From Symsagittifera roscoffensis (lineage: Eukaryota; Xenacoelomorpha; Acoela; Convolutidae), in the NCBI RefSeq assembly GCF_963678635.1, contig NC_087065.1, forward strand, positions 46,814,381-46,874,380: a stretch of 60,000 nt of DNA, written 5' to 3'. This document shows positions 46,231-57,191 of this stretch, piece after piece (the stretch's first letter is position 1; each line of letters starts with the position of its first letter). The translations under genes were made by a program, and so were the position numbers. The notes beneath the pieces were generated by a model. The model was not told where the DNA came from. It searched no databases and saw nothing but the letters and a program-made list of their open reading frames with translations.

Positions 46231-46584
46231 TAATAGATTACAGTCCGAAATCTGTAAACAAAAAAGCCTAACTGAAAAAAAAAACATTTACAACAGTTTC
46301 AATACAAAAAAAAAGACTTTAAGCTGATCCTATTTCAGAAAAGTTCTATGATTATTTTTCTTCCTTAAGCTAAGCTAATCTGAATTAGATTGAAAATTTT
46401 CCGCAGGTTTTTTAGACTTAGGACTTATAATCTTATATTGGATCCTAAAATCCTTAAAGATTTATATTGCGCGCGAAGTTCACTCTGGTTAATGAGCGTT
46501 CGTTTGAGCTGCACTTCAAAAATGAGTTCGACCAAAGAGTTCAAAAATTCAAACCGACACATTAAAACCCATTTAATAGTTCTC
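46231..46584. other. Unassigned AT-rich spacer
   Basis: No gene or repeat recognised between satellite-like element 2 and the foldback element. Confidence 0.4.
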
Positions 46585-47115
46585 CATAAAATTTGAAATT
46601 TAAAACGCGTTTTTCTCAAATTCAGTTGAAGTAAGGTTTAAAGTGATCAGGACAAACTTGCTTAAAATAAGGTGCAATTTAGCAGAATGAGGTGCAATTT
46701 GTTTTGCGAAAATAAAGTCCACAAAGTTTACCCCCAAAAACGGATCATTTTCGGCTCTTTCAGCCAACCAAAAAATTACGCTTCAACTACAGGGTGATTT
46801 ACTATAAAAAAAACTATCCCAAAAAGAGCCTCTTATGCAGCACAACAGAGTTTAGGAAGAGCATACGCTCCAAAAATTTGAATAAATTTTTTCATTTTTC
46901 TTTGATAGCCAAAAATGTCAACTTTACTACATAAAACATTAATAGTTCATTTTAAAACAATTTTTAAATATTTTGATCAAACTTTTGCAGATAATACCCC
47001 TCTTGAACTTTGTTCGGCTACGTAGGAGGCTCACGTTGATATAGTTTTTGCAAAAATTGACCGTAGTTAAAGCGTAAATTTTGATTGACTGAAAAAATTA
47101 TCTGTTTTTGGGGTG
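46585..47115. repeat. Diverged foldback element
   Basis: The left arm (about 46585-46860: tttctcaaattcag, cccccaaaaacggatcatttt, aaattacgcttcaactac, aaagagcctcttatgcag) is the imperfect reverse complement of the right arm (46985-47115: taggaggctcacg, gtagttaaagcgtaa, tctgtttttggggtgaaat). The left arm matches the left arm of the intact element at 58727-59456 in order and spacing, so this is a decayed relative. Outer ends are not preserved. Confidence 0.7.
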
Positions 47116-47412
47116 AAATCTTGGGACCGAATTTTGCATCAGTTCAATGATAAAAGCAACGTAAACATACAAACCAGGTAAAAAATAAAATAAATGTAGG
47201 GACAAGAATCGAAACTGAGTCCTGTCGCCTGCCTGCAGCAAGGCAAACTGTTTACGCGGAAAAAGGTGTAGTTCCCGATTATAACTCACTTGTTCTCGCA
47301 AGCGGAAAAAACCCACTTTCAAAACTAGAAGACGCTTGCGTTCTTTTTCCGCCATTTCCACGTGAAACGATCAATGATACTCAGTCACATTTAACCTGAC
47401 TAATGAAATAAC
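47116..47412. other. Unassigned spacer
   Basis: No coding sequence or repeat recognised. A minus-strand frame of 87 codons at 47098-47361 has no recognisable content and overlaps the foldback arm. Confidence 0.4.
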
Positions 47413-49215
47413 GGTGTCCCACTCTTTAACCCCACGTTATTTAAGCCCCAATTTTTAAACCCCTATTTTATAACCTCTTAACAAAATAACACCACAACAA
47501 TTAAAGCCCCTTTTATTATCAACAGTTTGTTTCAAACTAAGTCCTTTTTACGAGTACAGGAGTATTCAAATCACGAATTGAGGCCGGAAAAGCCAGTCCT
47601 AATTCACTTGACGCCTCTAGCATCTCAAAAATAATTGCATTTCATTTAGTTAGAGAAATAACATCTCATTCACGCGTTTAAAACCGAGATAACCTACTTG
47701 GTGCTAATTAAAAGCATCTCAAGAAATTAAAAATTGTACATAAAATTATACTGCGTTACACTTGAACGATTGTTTATACCATTCTATGAGCTATAATGTT
47801 TGAAGCGTCCTTCCATTTTACTTAATCCTCCAAAGACAAACAAATATAAAAGGTATTAGGCCACGAGTATTGTCTTAAACGTGAAAACAAAACCACTACT
47901 AACTAGAACTGCTCAAAAACCAGACTGATAAATGCCGAGCAACAGCAACTACGGATGGCGAAAATTTTATTCAACTGAGGGGCGAGCATAATCACGACAT
48001 ATCTACGAGAAAACCTGATGCTCGACTAAATTTGAAAAATATAAAGGAATTGAGCGAGAGTAAAACCCCGACCCTCGCAGTCGCCACAGCAGTTTAGCCC
48101 ATAGCAGACAAAATTGCAACTCAATTAACCCTACCAACTATAGAAAATTTAGTTCGAACTGCACAATGCATGCGCAAGCAACGAGAAAAGGTTTTACCAG
48201 TCTCTCCAGCAACAAGAAATTTCGACATACCCGAGCTACAGTGGACAAAATGATTATTTTATTAGGCGACCCAGAAATGCTACGTGTGCTCGATCAGTAA
48301 ATTTTTTGGTTGGCTGACAGAAATTTCAAAGTTACTCCTAAAATGTTTTATAAAATTTGCTCTATACATGTTAGTATTTCCCGAATAGCCCCCGCTTTCA
48401 CATATGCCTTATTACCAAATAAAACGGAAAAAATTAAAACATGGTTTTTCAGAAGCCCTAAAAAAACTTAACCTCTGACAGCAAAACTGAAAAAGTGTTG
48501 CTGGATTTCGAGCAGGCCGCTCTTCAAGCGTTTCGAAAAAAAATTCCCTGAGTCCAAGCTGTTTGGATGTTTTTTTTCATCTTTCTCAAAATTATATGAG
48601 AAAAATTGCCAAATTCGGATTGAAAAAAGGAGTACGAAACAAACCACGAGCTTGCATTAGCACTTTAAATGTTACCCTCACTGGATTTCGAAAAAGAAAA
48701 AATAGGAAACTCGTAAGGTAAAATAGTCGAGGAAATTCAAATAATATGCGAACGCACTATGAAAGAGTCGGAAAAAGTTGCAAACGTTGACGAGCTCTGC
48801 CTGTAGTTTGGATCTAATTACACAAAAAAACTAAGCCTGAGCCGAGAAGTATGCCATACAGTCATATTTTATTGGTTCACGTCCTAGTATTTGGAAAGTA
48901 ATCGCAAACTTGCAAAAAGTCGCCTCCCTTCAAAAACTTTATTGCCTCCCTTTTAAAAACTTTCTTAACGCCTCGAGCGGGCACCAATTTACAAGAAAGA
49001 AAAAGTAACGAGTCCTAAACGAAAAAAGCAAACTTTTGTTTATGTTTTATGTTTACCGATGCTATGGTTCCGAACTCCTTTCAGGTAAGTTTCACTTTGA
49101 CTAACAATTCGTATTAAAAAAGGGGTTAATTTGTAGTGGGGTTATCTAATTCTGGGGCTATACGAGAGGGGGTTAAGAAAAAGAGGGTTAAAACGCGGGG
49201 TGATAAGCTTGGGAT
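47413..49215 (+). mobile_element. Decayed MULE-type DNA transposon
   Basis: The ends are inverted and built of repeated aacccc-type phrases: left 47430-47530 (ttaaccccacg, taagcccc, taaacccc, taacctc, aaagcccc) and right 49115-49210 (aggggttaa, gtggggtta, ctggggcta, gggggttaa, gagggttaa). Between them lies a MULE transposase relic on the plus strand. The exact ends and the target duplication were not determined. Confidence 0.65.
48110..48960 (+). pseudogene. MULE transposase relic
   Basis: Readable in pieces across frames. Near 48250: a stretch with LLGDPEMLRVLDQ, a stop, then IFWLADRNFKVTPKMFYKIC and IAPAFTYALLPNKTEK. Near 48490: KVLLDFEQAALQAFRKKIP followed by VQAVWMFFFIF and, in another frame, a QIRIEK segment. 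Near 48860: SYFIGSRPSIWKVIANLQK. These correspond in order to the MULE transposase core (aDGTFk region, the catalytic DFE block, the C/HxxH helix and the C-terminal RPxIW region). At DFE the acidic pair is present. Many stops and frameshifts; not functional. Confidence 0.7.
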
Positions 49216-49836
49216 AAATAACATGCCCAGAGAAGCATAGAAATCCAGACTTTGCCCTTTAGACTACCTTTTGCTTAACAAACCTGGTTTTTAGCTGCCA
49301 CTTAATTATTCTGTTTTGTAAAAAGATTTTAAGGCCCTTCGGACAAAAAATCTCTTATGGTAGTTTTAGGTATTTGCCCTTAATACAATTTCTGTCATAA
49401 TAGTTCGGTCAAAACTTACATCTTTGTTACTCGCTAACGGATAGCAAGGAGCTATTTATAGCAGAAAAATTTAACATCTTTGTTAATCGCTAAGCGACTA
49501 ACAGATACATATTTCAAAGCAAAAAGTCAGCAATCGCTTGTGGTCATCGCCGAGCCACAGAGCAAGCCAGGAACTCAATATGCTATTTTTCAAAAACCTA
49601 GCATTCACGGCAGGCGCTTAATGGTTGATTGAAAATGTAGCCTACTTATAATAGCTTAGATCCATTTGTTTTCTACTCAGAAAACGCATCCTGCTTAGTT
49701 CTTTATTCGTCAAAAACCGTGTGCGTCAATTCATTGCTTTTCTCTCGTTCTTATCATTTGATAACGACAAAATAATACAGAAAAATATGAATTAGTCCAA
49801 TATTTAGAACCTAAGAATTAAAACTAAGTTGATAGT
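49216..49836. other. Spacer and TRMT11 3' flank
   Basis: No gene seen. Contains a short local repeat (acatctttgttactcgctaacg near 49420 and acatctttgttaatcgctaagcg near 49472) and the TRMT11 polyadenylation signal. Confidence 0.5.
49702..49707 (-). promoter_or_regulatory. Polyadenylation signal of TRMT11
   Basis: TTTATT on the plus strand (AATAAA on the minus strand), about 130 bases past the TRMT11 stop. Confidence 0.45.
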
Positions 49837-51168
49837 TTATGTGATAGAGTTCAAATAAGCATCTCTGAATTTTACTTCTGGCCCCAAGTCGTAATAGTCA
49901 ACACATACTTGCGATTTTGTATCTTCGGCGAAGTCATCTCCTATTTTCTCCAAACAAACCAGACATCGCGATGACGTGTTTGTTATTGTCTGTGAGCAAA
50001 AATGGACAAACTTCATCCCTGGGTGTTTTGGAATGTGAAGATCGGGTTCAAACGAGGACAAGGTAGTCAATGATGGCATCCAGAAAACAAGTCGCCCTTC
50101 TTTTTTCAAATGTTTTGCCGCAAAGTCTACCAAATTTTTGAACATTTCAATTGGCGAGTTTTGCTGCATGCTAGCGTGTGATTCCACTGAATTCAATTTA
50201 ATCTCTGAATTAATCATTTTAATACCTTCTCTTATTCCATATGGTGGATCTGTAACTATGGCATCAAAAATATTACCATTTTTCCAAAATATATCACAAG
50301 CATCATTTACGCAAACGTCCAGAAAGCGTTCCTCAAAGCCATGGGTATAGAAATTGGTTCTGATGCATTCGTCCTTTGCCCTTCGGCGACCTTTAAGACC
50401 GGATCTGCTGGGTTTACTGACTCCATGAACTGTTTTGTAATCCAAGTCAGACCCAAAGCAATATCCTCCGTGATAAGCACATAAAAGGACTATACCTCCT
50501 GTTCCGACGAAAGGATCCAAAACTAAGTTTCCTGTATCAACTCTAGCAATATTACTCATAGCTGCAGATAAAACGGGATCCATTGTGGTATTTCCGATGA
50601 AATGTCGCTTCTTGATACTAAACTCAGTCATAACCTTTGATCTTTCCTCACACGGTAACGATATCCCCAGATAACAGTGGCTCAAACAACCGGCTTCGTG
50701 TTCATAATTCTCGAGAAGATGCAAAGTTATTCCTGGGTCCTTCAGGTTTATTTGAATCTCGAATTCCGGTAAGCAACCCAAAAGTTCTTCTATTAAATCA
50801 ATTTTTCCAGAGGCAGTCAGGGTTTTATTGACAGTTGAAATTAGTACCTTAAACCCATTTTCACTGCTGGTGAGGTACTTAACAATTTGTGAACTAAGGA
50901 TACTGTCGTTTTGTAATTGGATATACAATTCCTCTCGGCTGTTCGAGAAACAAAATAATTTGATTGCAGTCTTGAGAAAAACAGATCGTGAAACTAATTT
51001 CTCAATTACAGACTGGGAATCGCAGTTGACGATCCAGATGTCTTCGTTTTTGGCTTCGATTGTGATATTGGTGATATGGAAGAGGTTGCAGAGTGATTCA
51101 AACTCGGCTTCGTGGAAGCCTGTTAAATAATCACCTGCGTTTTTCGCAAACCGAAGAGCATATTTCAT
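49837..51168 (-). CDS. TRMT11: tRNA (guanine-10-N2) methyltransferase, TRMT11/Trm11
   Basis: 443 residues in one exon, close to the size of the human and yeast proteins. Trm11 with TRMT112/Trm112 methylates guanine 10 of certain tRNAs in the cytoplasm. Residues 1-190 form the THUMP-containing N-terminal half. After GNTTMDPVLSAAMSNIARV comes the SAM-binding motif DPFVGTGG (218-225), then SDLDYKTVHG (about 240-249) and the catalytic motif DPPYG (307-311), which orients the target amino group. The C-terminus has the expected LKKEGRLVFWMPSL strand. The start at 51168 fits the family's MKYALRFA-like N-terminus. There are no stops or shifts, in contrast with the mobile elements around it. An intronless copy could be ancestral or a retrocopy; a normal flank with a polyA signal but no A-tail gives no sign of retrocopying. 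Confidence 0.95.
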   Translation of the reverse strand: MKYALRFAKNAGDYLTGFHEAEFESLCNLFHITNITIEAKNEDIWIVNCDSQSVIEKLVSRSVFLKTAIKLFCFSNSREELYIQLQNDSILSSQIVKYLTSSENGFKVLISTVNKTLTASGKIDLIEELLGCLPEFEIQINLKDPGITLHLLENYEHEAGCLSHCYLGISLPCEERSKVMTEFSIKKRHFIGNTTMDPVLSAAMSNIARVDTGNLVLDPFVGTGGIVLLCAYHGGYCFGSDLDYKTVHGVSKPSRSGLKGRRRAKDECIRTNFYTHGFEERFLDVCVNDACDIFWKNGNIFDAIVTDPPYGIREGIKMINSEIKLNSVESHASMQQNSPIEMFKNLVDFAAKHLKKEGRLVFWMPSLTTLSSFEPDLHIPKHPGMKFVHFCSQTITNTSSRCLVCLEKIGDDFAEDTKSQVCVDYYDLGPEVKFRDAYLNSIT

Positions 51169-51789
51169 CTTTAAAAAAACGGTCTTGAAACCTGTTGGAA
51201 ACGTAAAAATATGTAAGGAACTATTTTTCCTTTAATGTGAGTTTGTGTAGTATTTTGGAAATTTCGAAGACACTTGCTCTCGCAAGTTTAAAAACTTACT
51301 ACGTCAAATTTGATCGAAAGGGTTTGATATGACGACAAGGTATCCTAGACTAACTAACCAAAGGTTCTGAGACTATTTGTAATCTCAATCACTTGCGCCT
51401 AACGTTATTGGAGCAAATCAACTAAAATAAGCATGTTATGCAACTCCGTTTGATTTCAAAAATCAAACGATGAAAACTTAAACTTGAAGGTTCTTTTCAA
51501 ATTAAAATGGTCAAATCCCCAAAACTATTGAGTTTCAGATTGAAACAAAACACTTAAATGGCCGAGAGCATACAACTGCACTGTCCATATGTAACAAGTT
51601 CATAGGCAAAAACACCGAATTCATGAATGAGACTCTTATTAAACATAGTTCTTTCTTTTCATTAGCTCATACGTATACTCTTTGCTGCCATCAAAAGACA
51701 AATCCAGAGTAATTAGCATGAAAACATCCGACTTTTTTTCTTATTTTAATTCCTAGTTCAATGACTTTTTGAAACATCATTGAAAACGT
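51169..51789. other. TRMT11 5' flank
   Basis: No coding sequence seen. Expected to hold the TRMT11 promoter on the minus strand; no TATA-like element is convincing. Confidence 0.4.
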
Positions 51790-52830
51790 CAAATTCGAAA
51801 CGTTAAACATTTTGAGCTTTAATAATAGGATAGAGGCCACAACTGCTGGTAGTAACCCGACTTCATCTCACCAATGCGCCGACAATTTTTTCAAACTTTG
51901 AAAAGTTTTTTTTTTTGAAATTTAACTTTTCAAAATTTTTGAAAAATCATAAAGAGGTCATATCTAGGAAGGTGAAACGTGTTGAAAAGTCATATTTGGA
52001 GTCCAAATAAAAACTTCGTGAGACTATCTTGACAGAACCCCATATAAGTGCTGAGAATTTCAAACTTATTTAAGTTTTTTTTAGATTAAGTTTTTTGAAA
52101 AGTTTGAAGAAATCGTAAGAAAATGGCATATCTCGGAAACAAAGATGATTCTTAGAAGTCAAACTTTAAGGAAAGAAATGCAACTTCAGAGAGTATCTTC
52201 AGATCACCCCAACATAAGGTTAGGAATTAAGGTTTCGCAAAACATTTTTTAAATCAAGTTTTTGAAAAATATTGAAAAAACGCCATGTCTCGGACTGTAT
52301 ATTCATTTCAGCAGTCACACTCGAAGGAAACCTTTGCAACTCCTGAGACTACCCTGAAAGCACCCAGCTACAGGGTTGCGGAATTCCCACTTTGTGAAAC
52401 TTTTGTATCTGTTTTTAAAAAATCATCAAAAAACGTCTCATCAAAAATCATCTCAAAAACTAAAGATTTGAGCATATTTGGAGGCAAGATTCGCAAACCC
52501 TGAAAAAACCTGACAGCACCAAACTAAGAGGTTTAAAACTTCAAATTTTAGGTTTTCTGAACTAAAAGGATTCGGGTATTCATAATTGAAGGCCAAATTC
52601 GCAATGCCTGGAGGAACCCTGACAGCATCTTACTATCGGGTTGCTAATTTCAAACTTGATAAAATAAACGTTGATTTCAAACTGGAAAACTCTTAATCAT
52701 TTCAAAATGCTATAGTGCTTAAATATGACAACAATCTTTTGTTAATCATGAAAAAAATAAAACAATGAAAAAGCTGAAGCATGGCGAGATAGTGAAGCCC
52801 GCATTTAAATAAATAATAGAAAAAATCTAC
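51790..52830 (+). repeat. Satellite-like element 3
   Basis: About six degenerate monomers (landmarks near 51855, 52022, 52190, 52345, 52500 and 52605: phrases such as cctgacagcatcttactatcg followed by ggttgc) and the right end agcatggcgagatagtgaag with cccgc at 52780-52805, identical in layout to element 1. The left end (gcgtgtaac-type) is not preserved. Confidence 0.75.
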
Positions 52831-54085
52831 TAATTCATTTTTTTTGCTGTATAATCTTTTAACGCTCAAAAATAATCTCAAAAACGATTGTTCGCCTTAC
52901 GAAACATATATCAACCTCTGTTGTGTGAGCGTGATGTGTCGAAAAATGTTAAGAAACAAGACAATCTACACTCATAAAGGAACTTAGAAAGGGTAACAAC
53001 CAATCTAATCTCAATGGCCGAAAATTAGCCATAGTGACAGTTGACAGTAATAGTTACCAGCCCCACCTCGACCTTCATTTGCTTGTAGTTTTTCTGCTTA
53101 ACTTCAATTTTCCTATTTATTACATTTGAAGTTTTGCCCAATAATTTTTCGTTTTTCTCATCTCGATTCTGATTGGCTAATTTATTATCATATACTTGCT
53201 GACCTGTTAACTAAATCGACTAACTGCTATGCAACCTGAACACCTACGATTCGTTTAGCGCTTCCCTAAACACTCATGGTTTTCTATTTATTAAAAATGG
53301 CCAAATACTTTGCTAAACTCATCAAGGTGAAAAGGTTGTTTTACAGTTGATTTTTTAGAGAACTGCAGGAAAAAAATTCGTAGCTGGCGAGAATTAATTA
53401 ACATAGCTGGCGACAATTAAATAACAATCTTTTGTTAATCATAAAAAAATTAATACAATGAAAAAGCTGAAGCATGGCGAGATAGTGAAGCCCGCATTTA
53501 AATAAATAATAGAAAAAATCGACTAATTCTTTTTTGCTGTATAATCTTTCAACGCTCAAAAATAACCTCAAAAACGATTGTTCGCCTTACGAAACATATA
53601 TCAACCTCTGTTGTGTGAGCGTGATGTGTCGAAAAATGTTAAGAAACAAGAAAATCTACACTCATAAAGAAACTTAGAAAGGGTAACAACTAATCTAATC
53701 TCAATGGCCGAAAATTAGCCATAGTGACAGTTGACAGTAATAGTTACCAGCCCCACCTCGACCTTCATTTGCTTGTAGTCTTTCTGCTTTACTTCAATTT
53801 TCCTATTTATTACATTTGAAGTTTTGCCCAATAATTTTTCGTTTTTCTCATCTCGATTCTGATTGGCTAATTTATTATCATATACGTGCTTACCTGTTAA
53901 CTAATGCGACTAACTGCTATGCAACCTGAACACCTACGATTCGTTCAGCGCTTCCCTAAACACTCATGGTGTAGTTATTAAAAATGGCCAAATACTTTGT
54001 TAAACTCATCAAGGTGAAAAGGTTGTTTTACAGTTGATTTTTTAGAGAACTGCAGGAAAAAAATTCGTAGCTGGCGACAATTAAA
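52733..54085. repeat. Tandem duplication of ~0.69 kb
   Basis: 52733-53423 and 53424-54085 are nearly identical (acaatcttttgttaatcat ... agctggcgacaattaaat), with few substitutions and small indels. The unit includes the right end of satellite-like element 3 plus flanking DNA, so it is a local duplication that happened after that element was in place. A short agctggcga(c/g)aatt repeat marks the junction and may have mediated it. Confidence 0.85.
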
Positions 54086-54774
54086 TTACTCAAAATGCAT
54101 CCACATCCATAACCGAAGATGAATCATTCAAAAACTGTTTTAAAGGTTTTAAAGGAATGAAACTGCTTCAATCATAGAATCAAAAAATTATTATTCTGTC
54201 GACAGGCAACTGCAACTTGTCCTTCACATTGAGCAAGCATTACAAATCACGGATCTTTTAAAATGTTTTTCCTAATAATTTTCCCGCATTGAGAATCAAC
54301 AGAAAGACGAAGCTTCGCTTCGCTAACACACGCTACGAAATAGATTGCCAAAATTTCACAAAACTAAATCTTTTGAACTTACTCAAATTAGGGTTGTTGC
54401 AGTTTTGTAGAACTCTATAAATCATCAAACTGCTCTACCTAAGATGGCCTGAACTTACAAAAAGCCACGCGGCTAAAATTGCGACAAAAGTTACGTCAGT
54501 CAGCCAATTCTACGCAAATCAATAAAACTGTCCTATTATCACGATACTTCAACAAACTTTAGTGAATTGTGGAGACTTGGCTGGCTCAGCGTCTCTGATG
54601 GGAAACTTCCTTTAAGCGATTTCAAAAAAGTTTCGTCTTTTCTTAGAGTATACTAAAAATTTTTGTCTGGGTTCATTCTAAAATTTGTCGAAGTCGTTGG
54701 CACTGTTAGCGTTTATTTAATTCTAGATCTGTTTTTGCATTGAAAAAGAAAACCATTCAATTAGCTAACGCTGA
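54086..54774. other. Spacer
   Basis: No gene or repeat recognised. Confidence 0.4.
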
Positions 54775-54780
54775 TTTATT
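54775..54780 (-). promoter_or_regulatory. Polyadenylation signal of the XRCC2-like gene
   Basis: TTTATT on the plus strand (AATAAA on the minus strand), 39 bases past the stop of the last exon. Confidence 0.5.
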
Positions 54781-54818
54781 AATCATCATGACAAAAACTC
54801 AAATAAAATTACGATGCT

Positions 54819-55078
54819 TCAATTTGGATCAAAAACAAGCAAGTCGCTCTGGATTTTTGCTCTTTTCTTTATTACATCTTGACTTATTGTCAAGTTCGAG
54901 TCACTTCGTTTAGTTTTTCCTCGGCTTTTTGCTTTACTGTATTCCAAACTGAAGACTGGACTTCCATTGTTTTCGAACATCTGCATTACCTTTAGTGTGC
55001 TTAACGAGAAGTTGTTGAAAAACTCTCTGCAGTATTGATTTGTCCACTTTCCACTTTTCTCTTCATCTAAGACATGAA
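54819..55078 (-). CDS. XRCC2-like gene, exon 3 (C-terminus)
   Basis: Joined in phase after exon 2: the acceptor is cattggaag followed by TT-CAT-GTC. Encodes VLDEEKSGKWTNQYCREFFN, then LKVMQMFENNGSPVFSLEYS and a basic Ser/Lys stretch (KAKSRGKTKRSD), ending LLVFDPN. This has the place, length and pattern of the XRCC2 C-terminal region (a Tyr-Leu/Cys-Lys-Trp/Phe helix followed by a variable basic loop and a short final strand), although identity is low. The open frame extends upstream of the acceptor to an ATG at 55097, but an in-frame stop precedes it and the join to exon 2 fits better. Confidence 0.55.
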
Positions 55079-55325
55079 CTTCCAATGAAACAAGCATTTT
55101 TTATTTGAGGGGGGTTCGTTTTCATTTATGTAAGCTTACAATTTTTTGTCTTTCCCAATTTTACCAAGGGGTAAGCAATAGTTATTACCAGAGAGCTATA
55201 ATGAATTATTGCAGCGGAAACATTATTTCGCATCGTAAAAGCAGTTGTCTAGAGCCGTTTTCCTGTGTCCATGATCATGTGTATGGTCTTAGACAAATTA
55301 AAAATTTGTTGCAATCTTCACGCAC

Positions 55326-55427
55326 CCATGTAGAAGCTGTCGACGATGATTAGAGGCACTTGGTAAGTCTTAAGTTCTTGCAAAAGACTGCTCACTTTTT
55401 TCTGATGGTCTTCATATACCGCCTGCA
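55326..55427 (-). CDS. XRCC2-like gene, exon 2
   Basis: A 102-base exon flanked by tttctggag (acceptor) and G|GTGCGT (donor), phase 1 at both ends, matching exons 1 and 3. Encodes AVYEDHQKKVSSLLQELKTY and QVPLIIVDSFYM. In XRCC2 the equivalent place has a helix ending in a Leu-Val-x-Asp-Tyr turn, then the strand that ends in a Gln/Thr-rich loop. It is too short for a simple open-frame scan and was found by reading through the gap between the larger exons. Confidence 0.6.
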
Positions 55428-55835
55428 CTCCAGAAACATGCTTAAAATAATGTCTGAATATAACTCGGAATCATTTAAGCAAGACTTTTGAAATTCTAAA
55501 TAAACAGTAAAAACGTTGTATACAGTGAGCACGTTTTATTGTTCCGACCATTTGAAAAATGGGGAGAAACGGGTGTATTTTGGTTTTTTGCACGCAATTT
55601 AAGACCTTGAAACTTAATTTTAGGCAAGTAAAACTAGTTTCTGCTTCATTTTTTTAGCTTCAAAAAGAATTTTTTTAGCTTCATTTAGGGAACCAAAAAC
55701 TTTGTGTTTTTAAGACTATGGTCGGAAAATTCTGTGCTACTTGCACAGTAACCGGCTATCCTCTGTTTCCATTTGACTTAATAACTATAATCTCTGGGCA
55801 TTTGAATTCTTGCTTATATTAGTATTTTAACATAC

Positions 55836-56463
55836 AGCTAATCTTTTGAAAACTGGAGCGGACTGAACTAACCTTTGCCATTTCATATTCGTGGAAAATT
55901 GAAAACTGGTTCAAGATGACAAAATGATTAACATCGGCTACTTTCATATTTGCTATTTTCTGAGTCAAAGATTTCAAATATCCTATTTTCTCTTCTATCG
56001 TGACACAATCAACAATAATTAATTGCTTCAGTGATTCTTTTATTAAACTTTCGACCTCATCATTGGTGAATAGCTCGCCTTGTTTCTGGTTACGAATAAG
56101 AGCTTCAGCAAACGAGACTAATTTCAAAACTTGAAAAGGTCCTCCGAATTGAAACAAATACACTTGTTTAGCGATTCCACCGTTTAAACTTGGTAAAATT
56201 GACCGGGCAATAATATGATACAAAATTCCTTTGCAATTGCTTGAACTGAGCGACGATTTGATATAACTTTTGATGTACAGACCCGTTTGTCGGTTCAGGC
56301 ATTCTGAGAACTGGTCGTTTAAAACACTGTCGTAATTGATCACTTTTGATAATCTGTTCAAAATGTGAAGCGGACTTTCACCGCCCATTAACGACCTTAA
56401 ATTTTTATTTAGGGTTAACCTTTCTATCCGAGAGGAAAAGGAACAAGATACGAGTTGATTCAA
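55836..56463 (-). CDS. XRCC2-like RAD51 paralogue, exon 1
   Basis: XRCC2 is a RAD51 paralogue of the BCDX2 complex that acts in homologous recombination. Here ESPLHILNRLSK (29-40) matches the N-terminal helix, GILYHIIARSILPSLNGGIA (79-98) the strongly conserved helix after the P-loop, FQVLKLVSFAEALI the next helix, and LKQLIIVDCVTIEEKIGYL with NHFVILNQFSIF (180-190) the Walker B region. The P-loop itself is not recognisable: residues 68-79 lack the Gly-rich GxxGxGK signature and have Ser/Asn/Cys instead. The Walker B Asp is Asn. The exon ends at T|GTATGT, phase 1. The joined frame gives 329 residues against 280 in human. The start at 56463 is the most upstream in-frame ATG; the Met at residue 26 is an alternative. 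Low identity makes this a probable, not certain, call. Confidence 0.65.
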
Positions 56464-56737
56464 TCTTCACGGAGAACAGCAGCTTTCTCTCTGGTTCAGA
56501 ACTATATGCATTTTTTTCCGGGCTGAAAAATGCTGTCTCGCCAAGGAACGATAATTTATCATGGCAGGGTGGCTCTAAAACGTCATCTTTTAACTGAGAG
56601 ACGGAGATACTTCGCCGCCAATCCCCTAAACAACGTAATATGGCAAAAGAACGCAAATGTAATCAAATTTCTCCAAAATTAACGCTAATTCGAAACAACG
56701 GAAATTAAGATAAGTTCAATTTAAATTGTTGCGCCGC

Positions 56738-56881
56738 ATGTCGCGTAAAAGAGGGCCGATGGTAAAAAAAATACAAACTCATTTAGCAGCAGTTATTTTC
56801 GTTACTGACAAGTGGATCAAATCAGAAGCCCTAGAAAAGCGTGAATGTTTTCACAAAAAAAATCGACATTTAGTAGTCTAG
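56738..56881 (+). CDS. Possible first exon of a divergent basic protein
   Basis: ATG with good context (gccgcATGtcg) opening 47 codons: MSRKRGPMVKKIQTH and LAAVIFVTDKWIKSEALEKR. It lies 275 bases upstream of, and divergent from, the XRCC2-like start. Candidate donors (aaagC|GTGAAT, phase 1) would join it to 57016. No family recognised. Could be chance. Confidence 0.3.
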   Translation: MSRKRGPMVKKIQTHLAAVIFVTDKWIKSEALEKRECFHKKNRHLVV

Positions 56882-57015
56882 TATATTTTTGCTACGACTG
56901 GTTTAAGATTCAATTCAAGATCTTCCACCAGAGATGATCATTTTGAAATGCACCAGCTATTTACTTTTTTTAAAGCTGTATGAACCATTATTATACACCA
57001 AGTATTTCCTTTTAG

Positions 57016-57191
57016 CTATAGAGGACAATTCTGAGTTTACTCCTTTAAAACAGTTGGTTGAAAGACAGCAAGCAGAATCAGAGTGCAAAAACAAACAAAA
57101 AGGAAACAACCATCGGGATAACTTGAAGTCATCATACATACCCTACTTCAGGGATTTAAAACCCACAATTTGTCAAATTAAACACATTTGA
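57016..57191 (+). CDS. Possible exon of the same divergent gene
   Basis: Preceded by a good acceptor (atttccttttag). Open to TGA at 57189: IEDNSEFTPLKQLVERQQAE, then SECKNKQKGNNHRDNL and an end in CQIKHI. Charged, with no recognised domain. The 3' splice boundary is not clear. Confidence 0.3.
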
